Assembly: GCA_947459215.1 (NCBI GenBank)
Contig: CANHCQ010000019.1
Span: 1 to 64,000, forward strand
Origin: Phycisphaerales bacterium
Lineage (GTDB): Bacteria > Planctomycetota > Phycisphaerae > Phycisphaerales > UBA1924
Reading direction: 5' to 3'
DNA: 64,000 bases
Of this stretch, positions 1 through 9,561 are shown in pieces; the stretch's first letter is position 1; the number at the start of each line of letters is the position of its first letter. The notes under the pieces are model-generated. The model saw only the letters and a list, made by a program, of their open reading frames with translations, had not been told where the DNA came from and searched no databases. Both the position numbers and the translations under genes were made by a program.

Positions 1-105
1 AAACCCAAGAAGCTCGCCCTGATCGCCACCCTCCGAAAGCTGCTGGTCACCCTCAACGCCATCCTGCGCACCAATCAGCCCTGGAGAACCGCCCGTGCCG
101 CTTGA
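1..105 (+). CDS. IS110-family transposase, C-terminal end (partial)
   Basis: The window opens inside a reading frame of 34 codons that ends at TGA 103-105. The visible tail contains KLALIATLRKLLVTLNAIL followed by RTNQPWRTARAA. This is the conserved C-terminal helix of IS110/IS1111-type DEDD transposases, where a lysine-leucine-rich helix ends in a short x-P-W motif. The enzyme would catalyse recombination of its own element. Only the last part is visible, so intactness and the 5' element end cannot be judged. The A/G-rich hairpin repeat that follows is not a recognisable IS terminus. Recognition rests on a short segment. Confidence 0.6.
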   Translation, partial: KPKKLALIATLRKLLVTLNAILRTNQPWRTARAA

Positions 106-120
106 TTCTCAAGACAGTCG

Positions 121-149
121 CTCTCCCCGCAAGCGGGGAGAGGAGGCGC
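121..149. repeat. CTCCCCGC hairpin repeat, copy 1
   Basis: CTCTCCCCGC AA GCGGGGAGAG is a perfect 10-bp stem with a two-base centre, followed by GAGGCGC. Nearly the same string, including the GAGGCGC tail, recurs at 23423-23453. It lies between the transposase stop and the ferredoxin gene and could act as a transcript end, but no T-run follows. Confidence 0.6.
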
Positions 150-176
150 ATGTCCACCAATCCCTCGTTGCCTTCC

Positions 177-213
177 CCCTAGTGCCCAGTCCCTAGTGCC
201 CAGTGCCTACCCA
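177..213. repeat. Tandem 14-mer built of heptamers
   Basis: CCCTAGTGCCCAGT occurs twice head to tail at 177-190 and 191-204. A degenerate third stretch (GCCTACCCA) runs to the ferredoxin start codon. The 14-mer splits into two related heptamers, the same periodicity as the arrays near 21.4 and 60.6 kb. The array replaces the normal Shine-Dalgarno region of the next gene. Confidence 0.6.
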
Positions 214-495
214 ATGAACCCCGACGACCACGTCTGCCTCTGCTTCCGCGTCAGCCTGCGGAAGATCCGCACCTTCCTCGCGGTCAACAACCCGCCCGTG
301 GCGTCGCTCATCTCCGAGTGCCTCTCCGCCGGCACCGGCTGCATGTGGTGCGTCCCGTTCTTGAAACACCTCCACGCCCAACACCAACGCGGCGAAACCC
401 CCGACCTCCACGTCTCCCCCGAGCGCTACGCCGAGGCACGCCTCACGTATCGCAAGACCAACGAGCGCGACGAGTCGGTCGTCCGCGATGCGTGA
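214..495 (+). CDS. BFD-type [2Fe-2S]-binding small protein
   Basis: A 93-residue protein starting at ATG 214; an in-frame GTG at 196 lies inside the tandem repeat and is less likely. The four iron-sulfur ligands have the spacing of the bacterioferritin-associated-ferredoxin (BFD) fold: Cys8-x-Cys10 near the N-terminus and Cys43-x2-Cys46 in GTGCMWCVPF. The linker VSLRKIRTFLAVNNPPVASL matches the helical part of this domain. Such proteins carry a [2Fe-2S] cluster and usually serve electron transfer to bacterioferritin or act as a domain of larger reductases. The basic, charged tail after residue 60 is not part of the fold. No bacterioferritin gene is adjacent, so the partner is unknown. No Shine-Dalgarno sequence is visible. 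Confidence 0.75.
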   Translation: MNPDDHVCLCFRVSLRKIRTFLAVNNPPVASLISECLSAGTGCMWCVPFLKHLHAQHQRGETPDLHVSPERYAEARLTYRKTNERDESVVRDA

Positions 496-564
496 CCATG
501 CCCGGACCAATAGATTGGACGAATCACTGGAGCAGCGGCCGCTGCGTGTCACCTTTGACAGCTG

Positions 565-729
565 ATGCCACTCCCGGTCGCCGATCGTTCACCACGCCGC
601 TTTCGCGCTGCGGCTTCTCTCGCGTTCGCTGCCGCGAGTCTTGTCACAGCAACGGCTCCCGCCGCTCCTGGCACCGCCCCAACCTCAGACGGCTTCGATT
701 GGGCCACCATCGGAGCGGTCGGGAACGCA
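565..729 (+). pseudogene. Truncated 5' end of a secreted protein gene (possible SUMF1-type remnant)
   Basis: The frame from ATG 565 encodes a plausible export signal (RRFRAAASLAFAAASLVTAT, then APAAPG) followed by DGFDWATIGAVGNA. Secreted formylglycine-enzyme-like (SUMF1-type) proteins of Phycisphaerales often begin with a signal peptide followed by a similar F-x-W-x-T-I-x-x-x-G-N segment. After about residue 55 the frame runs into the antisense of the OsmC gene and loses all similarity. I infer a gene truncated by deletion. It could instead be a chance open frame in GC-rich DNA. Confidence 0.3.
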
Positions 730-742
730 TGGCGGTATTGCC

Positions 743-1207
743 CTACAGGATCGGTTCGCACCGAACTTCAGTTCGGACGGAATTGGCGATGTAGCACTTG
801 TCATGCGCCTCATGGTGCATGGAGGCCAAGGTTTCCACCGTGGGGCGCTGCGGACCGCTAAACCCAGTCTTTGGGCGAAGCGTCACGAGCGTCATTGCCA
901 TCTTTCCGGATGAGTCCTTCCCCATCACCCCGACAGCCTCGTCCCGATAGCTGTCTACCACAAACCCATGCTTGGCCGCGATCGACAGAAACCACAGCAT
1001 GTGGCAGCTGGACAAACTCGCAACGAACGCCTCTTCCGGGTCCACCGCCGTAGCGACTGACATCGGAAGCGGCACAACGTGCGGCGACGAGGATGCCGGA
1101 ACTTCGACGCCCCCGTCAAACTGCCATCGATGGCCGCGGCTGTAACGACTGTCGGTGAATATCGCGCCGTCCCGATTCCAAGTGATCACAGAGGTGTACT
1201 CGCCCAT
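743..1207 (-). CDS. OsmC family protein
   Basis: A 154-residue protein. The start is ATG at 1207, chosen because AGGAGG lies five bases upstream; the frame is open further upstream but that part looks non-coding. It has the OsmC/Ohr layout: an N-terminal beta-rich part (WNRDGAIFTDSRYSRGHRWQFDGG), then the central helix with VDPEEAFVASLSSCHMLWFL, which holds the first redox cysteine (SSCHM). A later Cys lies in HEAHDKCYIANSVRTEV. The DPEEA-hhh-hxSCH block is typical of the OsmC subgroup that reduces organic hydroperoxides, acting in the cytoplasm. No MarR/OhrR regulator is adjacent. Its C-terminal end lies antisense to the truncated gene at 565-729. Confidence 0.88.
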   Translation of the reverse strand: MGEYTSVITWNRDGAIFTDSRYSRGHRWQFDGGVEVPASSSPHVVPLPMSVATAVDPEEAFVASLSSCHMLWFLSIAAKHGFVVDSYRDEAVGVMGKDSSGKMAMTLVTLRPKTGFSGPQRPTVETLASMHHEAHDKCYIANSVRTEVRCEPIL

Positions 1208-1399
1208 CCCGTCCTCCTGTCGCGACCTGTCCAACCTCTCAATCCACTGGCCGGCGGCCTGATCACGTCGCGATGTGCCACGATTATCCGCTGCTCGGAG
1301 CGGATGATCGTGGTCGGGCGTATATTCGTCCCGACTCCGAAGAACAACCCTTGACGCGATTACCACGACTCCCGCAGGCGACCCGACATCAACCAAAAG

Positions 1400-1434
1400 C
1401 ACCGAGGCCGGAGGTTCACCCTCCGGCCTCGGTG
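1400..1434 (-). terminator. Intrinsic terminator after the alpha-CTD/TPR gene
   Basis: CACCGAGGCCGGAGG (1400-1414) pairs perfectly over 15 bp with CCTCCGGCCTCGGTG (1420-1434) across a five-base loop. On the minus strand it follows the stop at 1461 by 26 bases and is followed by CTTTTGG, a short T-run. Forward transcripts would also meet the hairpin. Confidence 0.8.
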
Positions 1435-1460
1435 TTCATTCTCAATTTGTCACGCCAGAC

Positions 1461-2396
1461 TCACGAATCGAGCTTGCGCAGGCCCAGCCCGAACTCGGTC
1501 AGCCGGTCCTTGATCTCGGTCAGGGACGTCGCGCCGAAGTTCTTGATGCCCATCAATTCGGCCTCGGTGTGGCTCGCCAGGTCGCCCAGCGTCTGGATGT
1601 TGAGCAGCTGGATCGCCTTGCGGGCGCGGACCGAGAGATTGAGATCCGTGACCGGCTTGCCGAGCGTCTGCTCCTGGCCGGTGCCCTTGTACTGCTCCTG
1701 CAGCGCACGCCGTGCGGCACGGTGCGCGTCCTCCAGGCCCTGGCCCAGCCGCAGGTTCTTCTGCACCAGCATCTGCTTGATCTCAAGCAGGCTGCTCTCG
1801 CCGAAGTTCTTGTAGCTGAGCAGTTCCGCCTCGGTGATCTTGAGCAGATCACCCAGCGTGCGGATGTTCATCTTCTTCAGGCACGTACGAGCACGCACCG
1901 AGAGCTCGAAGTCCGTCACCGGCGTATCGAGCAGGGCACGCTTCTTGAAGATGTCGCGGTCGGCCTCTTCCTCGACCTGCATCTCCTTGCTGCCCATCAC
2001 ATCCTTCATGTACAGGCGAGCGCGGGGGTGATTCGGCTCGGTGTCCAGGATCTGGCGCAGGCATCGCTCGGCACGCACCAGGTCGCCGCGATCCTCGTAC
2101 ATCACCGCGAGGTTCAGCAGCGTGTTCAGGTGCGCCGGCGTCCGGGCCGCGGCACGCTCGTAGAGCGACAGCGACTCCTCTTCCTCTCCGACAAGATCAA
2201 GCTGATACGCCAGCCCGAAGAGCGCATCGGCGTTGCTCGGGTCGCTCGCCACCGCGCGGCGGAACTCCGCGATCGCGGTCACGCGATCGCCCGACATCAC
2301 CGCCTTGCGCCCAGCATCCAAATGCTTCGTCGCCGCCGCCGCATCACGGGCGCCCGCGTTCGTTCCGATCACCGTATCAAGAGGATCACCGCTCAT
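1461..2396 (-). CDS. TPR protein with two RNA polymerase alpha-subunit C-terminal domains
   Basis: A 311-residue protein. Start ATG 2396 is preceded by AAGGAG at a five-base spacing. Residues about 20-130 form TPR-like helical repeats (AIAEFRRAVASDPSNADALF, LNTLLNLAVMYEDRGDLVRA). Then follow two copies of the alpha-CTD helix-hairpin-helix module: LDTPVTDFELSVRARTCLKK...IRTLGDLLKITEAELLSYKNFG, and KPVTDLNLSVRARKAIQLLN...IQTLGDLASHTEAELMGIKNFG. Each keeps the ELSVRAR/NLSVRAR, TLGDL and KNFG signatures that in RpoA contact UP-element DNA and activators. It lacks the RpoA assembly domain, so it is not the core subunit. I infer a DNA-binding factor that may dock on polymerase or regulators through its TPRs. 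Similar stand-alone alpha-CTD proteins are known in planctomycetes without an assigned role. It is monocistronic, with a strong terminator. Confidence 0.9.
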   Translation of the reverse strand: MSGDPLDTVIGTNAGARDAAAATKHLDAGRKAVMSGDRVTAIAEFRRAVASDPSNADALFGLAYQLDLVGEEEESLSLYERAAARTPAHLNTLLNLAVMYEDRGDLVRAERCLRQILDTEPNHPRARLYMKDVMGSKEMQVEEEADRDIFKKRALLDTPVTDFELSVRARTCLKKMNIRTLGDLLKITEAELLSYKNFGESSLLEIKQMLVQKNLRLGQGLEDAHRAARRALQEQYKGTGQEQTLGKPVTDLNLSVRARKAIQLLNIQTLGDLASHTEAELMGIKNFGATSLTEIKDRLTEFGLGLRKLDS

Positions 2397-2538
2397 GCCG
2401 ACTCCTTGTGTACGCGTGTGGTTGCAGCGTGCGCTGCCACACGAACTTCTGACGCTCTCACACTAGAGCCCGCGCCCGCGGAGTCAACCGCAAAACCAAA
2501 CGCAACCCTGACAGACAGGGCCCGGCCGGCAAATTTTT

Positions 2539-4140
2539 TTACAGCACCCCGTCCGCGACCGTCGCGGCCGTCGCCTGCGGGTCGGGTCCCGGGTGATTGT
2601 CGTCCCGCACCAGCTTGATCGTCTTCCACTTCCCCGCCGCGAACCGCGCCGTCGTGAACATCGCGAGCACGATGATGTACGTCGCCGCGGCCATCCACGG
2701 TCCGACCGACTGCATCTGCGGGAAGAACGAGATCGCGATCTTCCCGCCGCCCACCAAAATCAGCCACGAACTGACCACCGTCACGACGCCGACGAAGACC
2801 GTGTCGCCCGCACCCCGCAGCGCACCGGCAAGCGTCATCGCCAGGGCATCAAACACCTGGAACACCGCGGTCGCAACGAGGAACGCGCTCCCGAGCTCGA
2901 CCAGCCGCGCCGCAACCTCCTCGCTCGTCCGCTCGTCGATGAAGAACCGCACCAGAGTTGCACGGAACAGCACAAAGCACAGCCCGCAAAATCCCATGTA
3001 CACCATCGCGACCGTCAGCCCCAGCCGCGCCCGCTTGGCCGCCAGATCCGGCCGCCCCATGCCCATGCACTTGCCCACCATCGACGTGACCGCGACCGAG
3101 ATTCCTACCGCCGGCATGAAGCTGAGGCTCATCCACTGGTGCGCGATCCAGCCCGCCGCCGAGTGCTCCGCGCCGAAATGACCCACGTAGTACACCATGA
3201 AGGTGCCCCAGCAGATCATCTCGTTGCCGAACATCAGGCCCGGCGCCCAGCCGACCGAGAACAGCTCCTTCAGCCGCTTGACATCCGGACGCCACTGCGA
3301 CCGCGTCGCGTACATCCGATTGAACCGGGGACCGATGAACACCACCAGGCAGATCACCAGTTCCACGATGATGCCGACCACCGTGCCCCACGCCGCCCCG
3401 ACCACGCCGAGCTGGGGAATGCCCGTCGCCTGGCACACCGACGCCGCGAAGGCAAACCACGCATCCAGCCACGCGATCCCCGTCGGCTGCGCGCCGCCGG
3501 GGCCGTAGATGAACAGCGAATTGCACACAAAGTTCGTGATGTTCCCCGCCAGCGCCGAAACGAACACCAGAAGCGGCCGGTGCATGCCGTAGAAGTACTG
3601 CTGGATCGCCTGCCGCGCGGTCGTGATGATCGACGCGAAGAGCAGCACCCGCGCATAGGTCGCCGCCATCTCGTCACGCCGCACCACCGCGTCCAGCGCC
3701 GCCGCCTCCATCGAGGCGTCCCGCATCCACGCGTAGAGCCAAGGCAGCACCACCGCGAACGGCACGATCAGCGAGACATACAGAATCGCCGACAGCCAGA
3801 TCCCGTTCCACGCATATGCCGGTGCCCGCTCGGGCTTCCCCGCACCCAGATTCTGGCTCACGAACGTGTTCACCACGCCGAGCATGCCGAAGATGACCGA
3901 GATCGCCACCCACGACGACAACCCGCCGTTGCCCTGCGCCGCCACGTACACCGGGTCCGGCCCCAGCCGGCTCACCATGAGCTTGTCCATGAACGTCATC
4001 AGCGTGAACGACGTCGTCGTCGCCACCGTGGGAACGGCGATCGACAGCATCTCCGCCAGCGGACTGCGCTCGCGCGCGGCGACATCGCCGGAAGTTGGGG
4101 TCGGGTCCATTGACATCGGGGCCGGAATGGTATGGGTCAT
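2539..4140 (-). CDS. MATE family efflux transporter
   Basis: A 533-residue integral inner-membrane protein with about twelve hydrophobic segments. The MATE N-terminal signature is clear: EMLSIAVPTVATTTSFTLM, DKLMVSRLG and NTFVSQNLGAGKPERA. The second half repeats the fold (GISVAVTSMVGKCMGMGRPD, ALAGALRGAGDT). The family exports cationic drugs and metabolites using Na+ or H+ gradients; the substrate here cannot be told from sequence. The long interhelical loop with CNSLFIYGPGGAQPTGIAWLDAWFAFAASV is larger than in typical 450-residue members. It begins 33 bases after the stop of the dockerin protein upstream on the same strand, so the two may be co-transcribed. No clear Shine-Dalgarno sequence precedes the ATG. 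Confidence 0.9.
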   Translation of the reverse strand: MTHTIPAPMSMDPTPTSGDVAARERSPLAEMLSIAVPTVATTTSFTLMTFMDKLMVSRLGPDPVYVAAQGNGGLSSWVAISVIFGMLGVVNTFVSQNLGAGKPERAPAYAWNGIWLSAILYVSLIVPFAVVLPWLYAWMRDASMEAAALDAVVRRDEMAATYARVLLFASIITTARQAIQQYFYGMHRPLLVFVSALAGNITNFVCNSLFIYGPGGAQPTGIAWLDAWFAFAASVCQATGIPQLGVVGAAWGTVVGIIVELVICLVVFIGPRFNRMYATRSQWRPDVKRLKELFSVGWAPGLMFGNEMICWGTFMVYYVGHFGAEHSAAGWIAHQWMSLSFMPAVGISVAVTSMVGKCMGMGRPDLAAKRARLGLTVAMVYMGFCGLCFVLFRATLVRFFIDERTSEEVAARLVELGSAFLVATAVFQVFDALAMTLAGALRGAGDTVFVGVVTVVSSWLILVGGGKIAISFFPQMQSVGPWMAAATYIIVLAMFTTARFAAGKWKTIKLVRDDNHPGPDPQATAATVADGVL

Positions 4141-4173
4141 CCCCGCCGCGGTTGCGTCTCAACGACACGCCAC

Positions 4174-4977
4174 TCAATCGCACAGCAGTCGGTCGTACGC
4201 CAGGGCGAACGCCGCGAAGTCGGTGTCGTCCACAAAGCCATCCCCGTTGAAATCGCCCCGACAGACATCGCTGCGGTTGCACTTCATCTTCGCGTACTCG
4301 ATGACAAAGCCTTCAAAGTCCGCGTCGTCCACCACCGTGTCGTTGTTGATATCGGCGCGACAGGCGTATGCAAAGCTCACGTTTCCGGACAAGCGAACCT
4401 GACCGCGTGCGAACTCCAGGACACCGTTGTCGGACGTCGGAGCACCGAACCGCTCGCCACGCATCGTCATGGTCGCGGATGTCATCGTCCCCGGGGGGAT
4501 CACGCCGTCCAGCAACGGGCCTCGCTCGACACGCGAGGGTTTGCTTTGGTCGATGTACATGTTCATGACCCAGCCAAGCTCGCTCGGGCCGGCCGCGATC
4601 CACTCCATGGTCCCGGCGTCGAAGTAGATCGTCATCAGCTCGGTGCGCTGTTGGTCCTGCAGGCGGATCGCCATCGATCGCACCGGACTCCGCAGCCAGC
4701 CGCCCTCGAGGGCGTACGGACCGAAGCCGCCCGTGACAACCTGCTGGATTCCGGAAAAGGTCTTGTCGCTGCCGCCGACCTGCGAGCCCAAGATCTTCAT
4801 CGTCAGGCCAACACCGGCCTGGAAGTTCGTGAACGCCCCCGCGTCCGTGTCGACGCGATTGCCGTACAACGTCCACCAGCCGGTCTCGTGCTGGAACTTG
4901 AACACCGCTGGCGCGGCGAGCACACTCGCGCACAACGCAGCACCGCCGAAGATCGCGGCCGCAAACCCCATCTTCAT
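4174..4977 (-). CDS. Secreted protein with paired C-terminal dockerin-like repeats
   Basis: A 267-residue protein. ATG 4977 has GGAG seven bases upstream, so it is preferred over the in-frame TTG at 4980. The N-terminus is a signal peptide (FAAAIFGGAALCASVLAAPA). The middle 150 residues form a beta-rich domain I do not recognise (ETGWWTLYGNRVDTDAGAF onwards). The C-terminus has two EF-hand-like loops, CRADINNDTVVDDADFEGF and CRGDFNGDGFVDDTDFAAF, each D-x-[ND]-x-D-x-x-V-D-D-x-D-F, ending in LLCD. This is the GC-type dockerin tail used by Phycisphaerales surface proteins, probably for anchoring at the cell surface; that role is inferred, since no cohesin partner is known. It is first in a possible two-gene unit with the MATE transporter. 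Confidence 0.85.
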   Translation of the reverse strand: MKMGFAAAIFGGAALCASVLAAPAVFKFQHETGWWTLYGNRVDTDAGAFTNFQAGVGLTMKILGSQVGGSDKTFSGIQQVVTGGFGPYALEGGWLRSPVRSMAIRLQDQQRTELMTIYFDAGTMEWIAAGPSELGWVMNMYIDQSKPSRVERGPLLDGVIPPGTMTSATMTMRGERFGAPTSDNGVLEFARGQVRLSGNVSFAYACRADINNDTVVDDADFEGFVIEYAKMKCNRSDVCRGDFNGDGFVDDTDFAAFALAYDRLLCD

Positions 4978-5204
4978 CAATCGACTCCGTGCAAAGCCCC
5001 CAGAGAAAGCCGTTGCGGGAAACGCGAGTTTCTCCCGATGAGCACTATACCAGCGCGTTCAAGAGCCAAGGCCGCGAGGGTCCGGAGTGCCCGGGAATCC
5101 ACGCATCTTGGTTCTCGGTTCGAACTTTGTTCGAGGCAGAAGCGCACGAGCACGGCAGCAGCGCCGCGATCGACAACAGCTGCCCTTGCTCGCTGCACCC
5201 TTCG

Positions 5205-6533
5205 CTAGTGTGGCAGCGGGAACTTGGCGCAAAGCGCCCGCACGTCCGCCCGCACCGCCTTCGTCGCGGCCTCGAGCTGGCTCGGACCCTGCACGCCCGC
5301 CGAGAGCACGCGATCAATGAACGACGCGATCGTGGCCATGTCGGCTTCCTTCAGCCCGCGCGTCGTGGTCGCGGGCGTGCCGAGGCGGATGCCGCTGGTG
5401 ACCTTGGGCGGGCGCGAGTCGTTGGGCACGCCGTTCATGTTGCTGATGATGCCGGCGCTCTCGAGCCACTTGCTGGCGTCGTAGCCGGTGAGGGCCTCGC
5501 TCTTCTTGCGAAGATCGACGAGCATGAGGTGGTTGTCGGTGCCGCCGGTGGTGATGCGGTAGCCGTGCGCGACGAGTGCCGCGGCCAGCGCCTTGGCGTT
5601 CTTCACAACCTGCGCGGAGTAGGTCTTGAACTCGGGCTTGAGGCACTCGCCGAAGGCGACGGCCTTGGCGGCGATGACGTGCATGAGCGGGCCGCCCTGC
5701 ATGCCCGGGAAGACGGCCTTGTCGATCTTCTTGGCGATCTCTTCGTCGTTGGTCATGATCAGGCCGCCGCGCGGGCCGCGGAGGGTCTTGTGGGTGGTCG
5801 TCGTGACGACGTGGGCGTGCGGGAACGGATTCGGGTGGGCCCCGCCGACGATCAGGCCGGCGATGTGAGCCACGTCCGCCATGAGCAGAGCGCCGGCCTT
5901 GTCGGCGATAACGCGCAGGCGGGCGAAATCGATGACGCGGGGATACGCCGAGTAGCCGCACAGGAGCATCTTGGGCTTGTGCTCGAGCACGGTCTTCTCA
6001 ACCGCGTCGTAGTCGATGCGTTCAGACTCGGGGTGATCCAGCCCGTAGTGCAGCGGGTAGTGGACGGGGTTGTAGTAGCGGCCGCTGAAGTTGATCTTCA
6101 TGCCGTGGGAGAGGTGCCCGCCGTCTTTGAGCACGAGGCTCGCGAACGTCGAGCCGGGCTCCATGAGTGCCATGAACACCGCGGCGTTCGCCTGCGCGCC
6201 CGAGTGGGGCTGCACGTTCGCGAACTTGCACCCGAACATCTGCTTGGCGCGATCGATGGCGATCGACTCGATCTGATCGTGGAACTCGCAGCCGTGGTAG
6301 TAGCGGGCGCCGGGGTAGCCCTCGGCGTACTTGTTCGTCAGGCACGTCCCCATCGCCGCCATCACCGCCGGTGACGTGTGGTTCTCGCTGGCAATCAGTT
6401 CGAGCGTCGATTCCTGCCGATCCGCCTCGTGCTGGATCAGGTCCGCGATCGCCGGATCCGTGGCGCGGATCGTGGCAAGACCCGCAACGGGGGCGTGGGC
6501 GGCGGTGGAACGAACAGGCGTCGCGGTCGTCAT
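5205..6533 (-). CDS. glyA: Serine hydroxymethyltransferase
   Basis: A 442-residue cytoplasmic PLP enzyme that interconverts serine and glycine and makes 5,10-methylenetetrahydrofolate. ATG 6533 has GGAGGA seven bases upstream; the open frame to 6851 is ignored because the extra residues are unlike the family. Seen in order: [90 protein letters not shown], and the PLP-lysine segment [17 protein letters not shown], where the Lys of THKT forms the Schiff base. Length fits bacterial GlyA (about 415-435) with a short N-terminal extension. It is divergent from the kinase gene across 103 bases; TACCCT at 6575-6580 on the minus strand is a possible -10 box. Confidence 0.97.
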   Translation of the reverse strand: MTTATPVRSTAAHAPVAGLATIRATDPAIADLIQHEADRQESTLELIASENHTSPAVMAAMGTCLTNKYAEGYPGARYYHGCEFHDQIESIAIDRAKQMFGCKFANVQPHSGAQANAAVFMALMEPGSTFASLVLKDGGHLSHGMKINFSGRYYNPVHYPLHYGLDHPESERIDYDAVEKTVLEHKPKMLLCGYSAYPRVIDFARLRVIADKAGALLMADVAHIAGLIVGGAHPNPFPHAHVVTTTTHKTLRGPRGGLIMTNDEEIAKKIDKAVFPGMQGGPLMHVIAAKAVAFGECLKPEFKTYSAQVVKNAKALAAALVAHGYRITTGGTDNHLMLVDLRKKSEALTGYDASKWLESAGIISNMNGVPNDSRPPKVTSGIRLGTPATTTRGLKEADMATIASFIDRVLSAGVQGPSQLEAATKAVRADVRALCAKFPLPH

Positions 6534-6624
6534 GGAAGCATCCTCCGGGGCAGAACTATCGGCAGAACGACCAGAGGGTAGAAGCCGAAACCTCCACCAG
6601 CACGGCACTCCGAGACCCACGGAA

Positions 6625-6630
6625 TACCCT
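6625..6630 (+). promoter_or_regulatory. -10 box of a probable leaderless kinase transcript
   Basis: TACCCT is followed by exactly six bases (TGCCCG) and then ATG 6637. No Shine-Dalgarno sequence is present. A start site about seven bases after the -10 hexamer would fall on the start codon. The same geometry recurs before four other genes. Confidence 0.55.
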
Positions 6631-6636
6631 TGCCCG

Positions 6637-9510
<2,874 letters not shown>

Positions 9511-9561
9511 CCCCAACCCCTGCAGCGGGTGCGTGACCGACCAACCTGCGGGCGTTCGCGA

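Noticed and set aside
2593-4113. 506-codon plus-strand frame over the MATE gene, and similar long antisense frames at 44073-46538, 54495-56336 and 60642-63077
   Set aside because: Composition dominated by Arg, His, Asp and Pro or Val/Gly with no domain pattern. The opposite strands encode clear proteins.
5101-5140. Possible tRNA T-arm (GGTTCGAACTTTGTTCG)
   Set aside because: No acceptor stem or anticodon arm can be placed around it.
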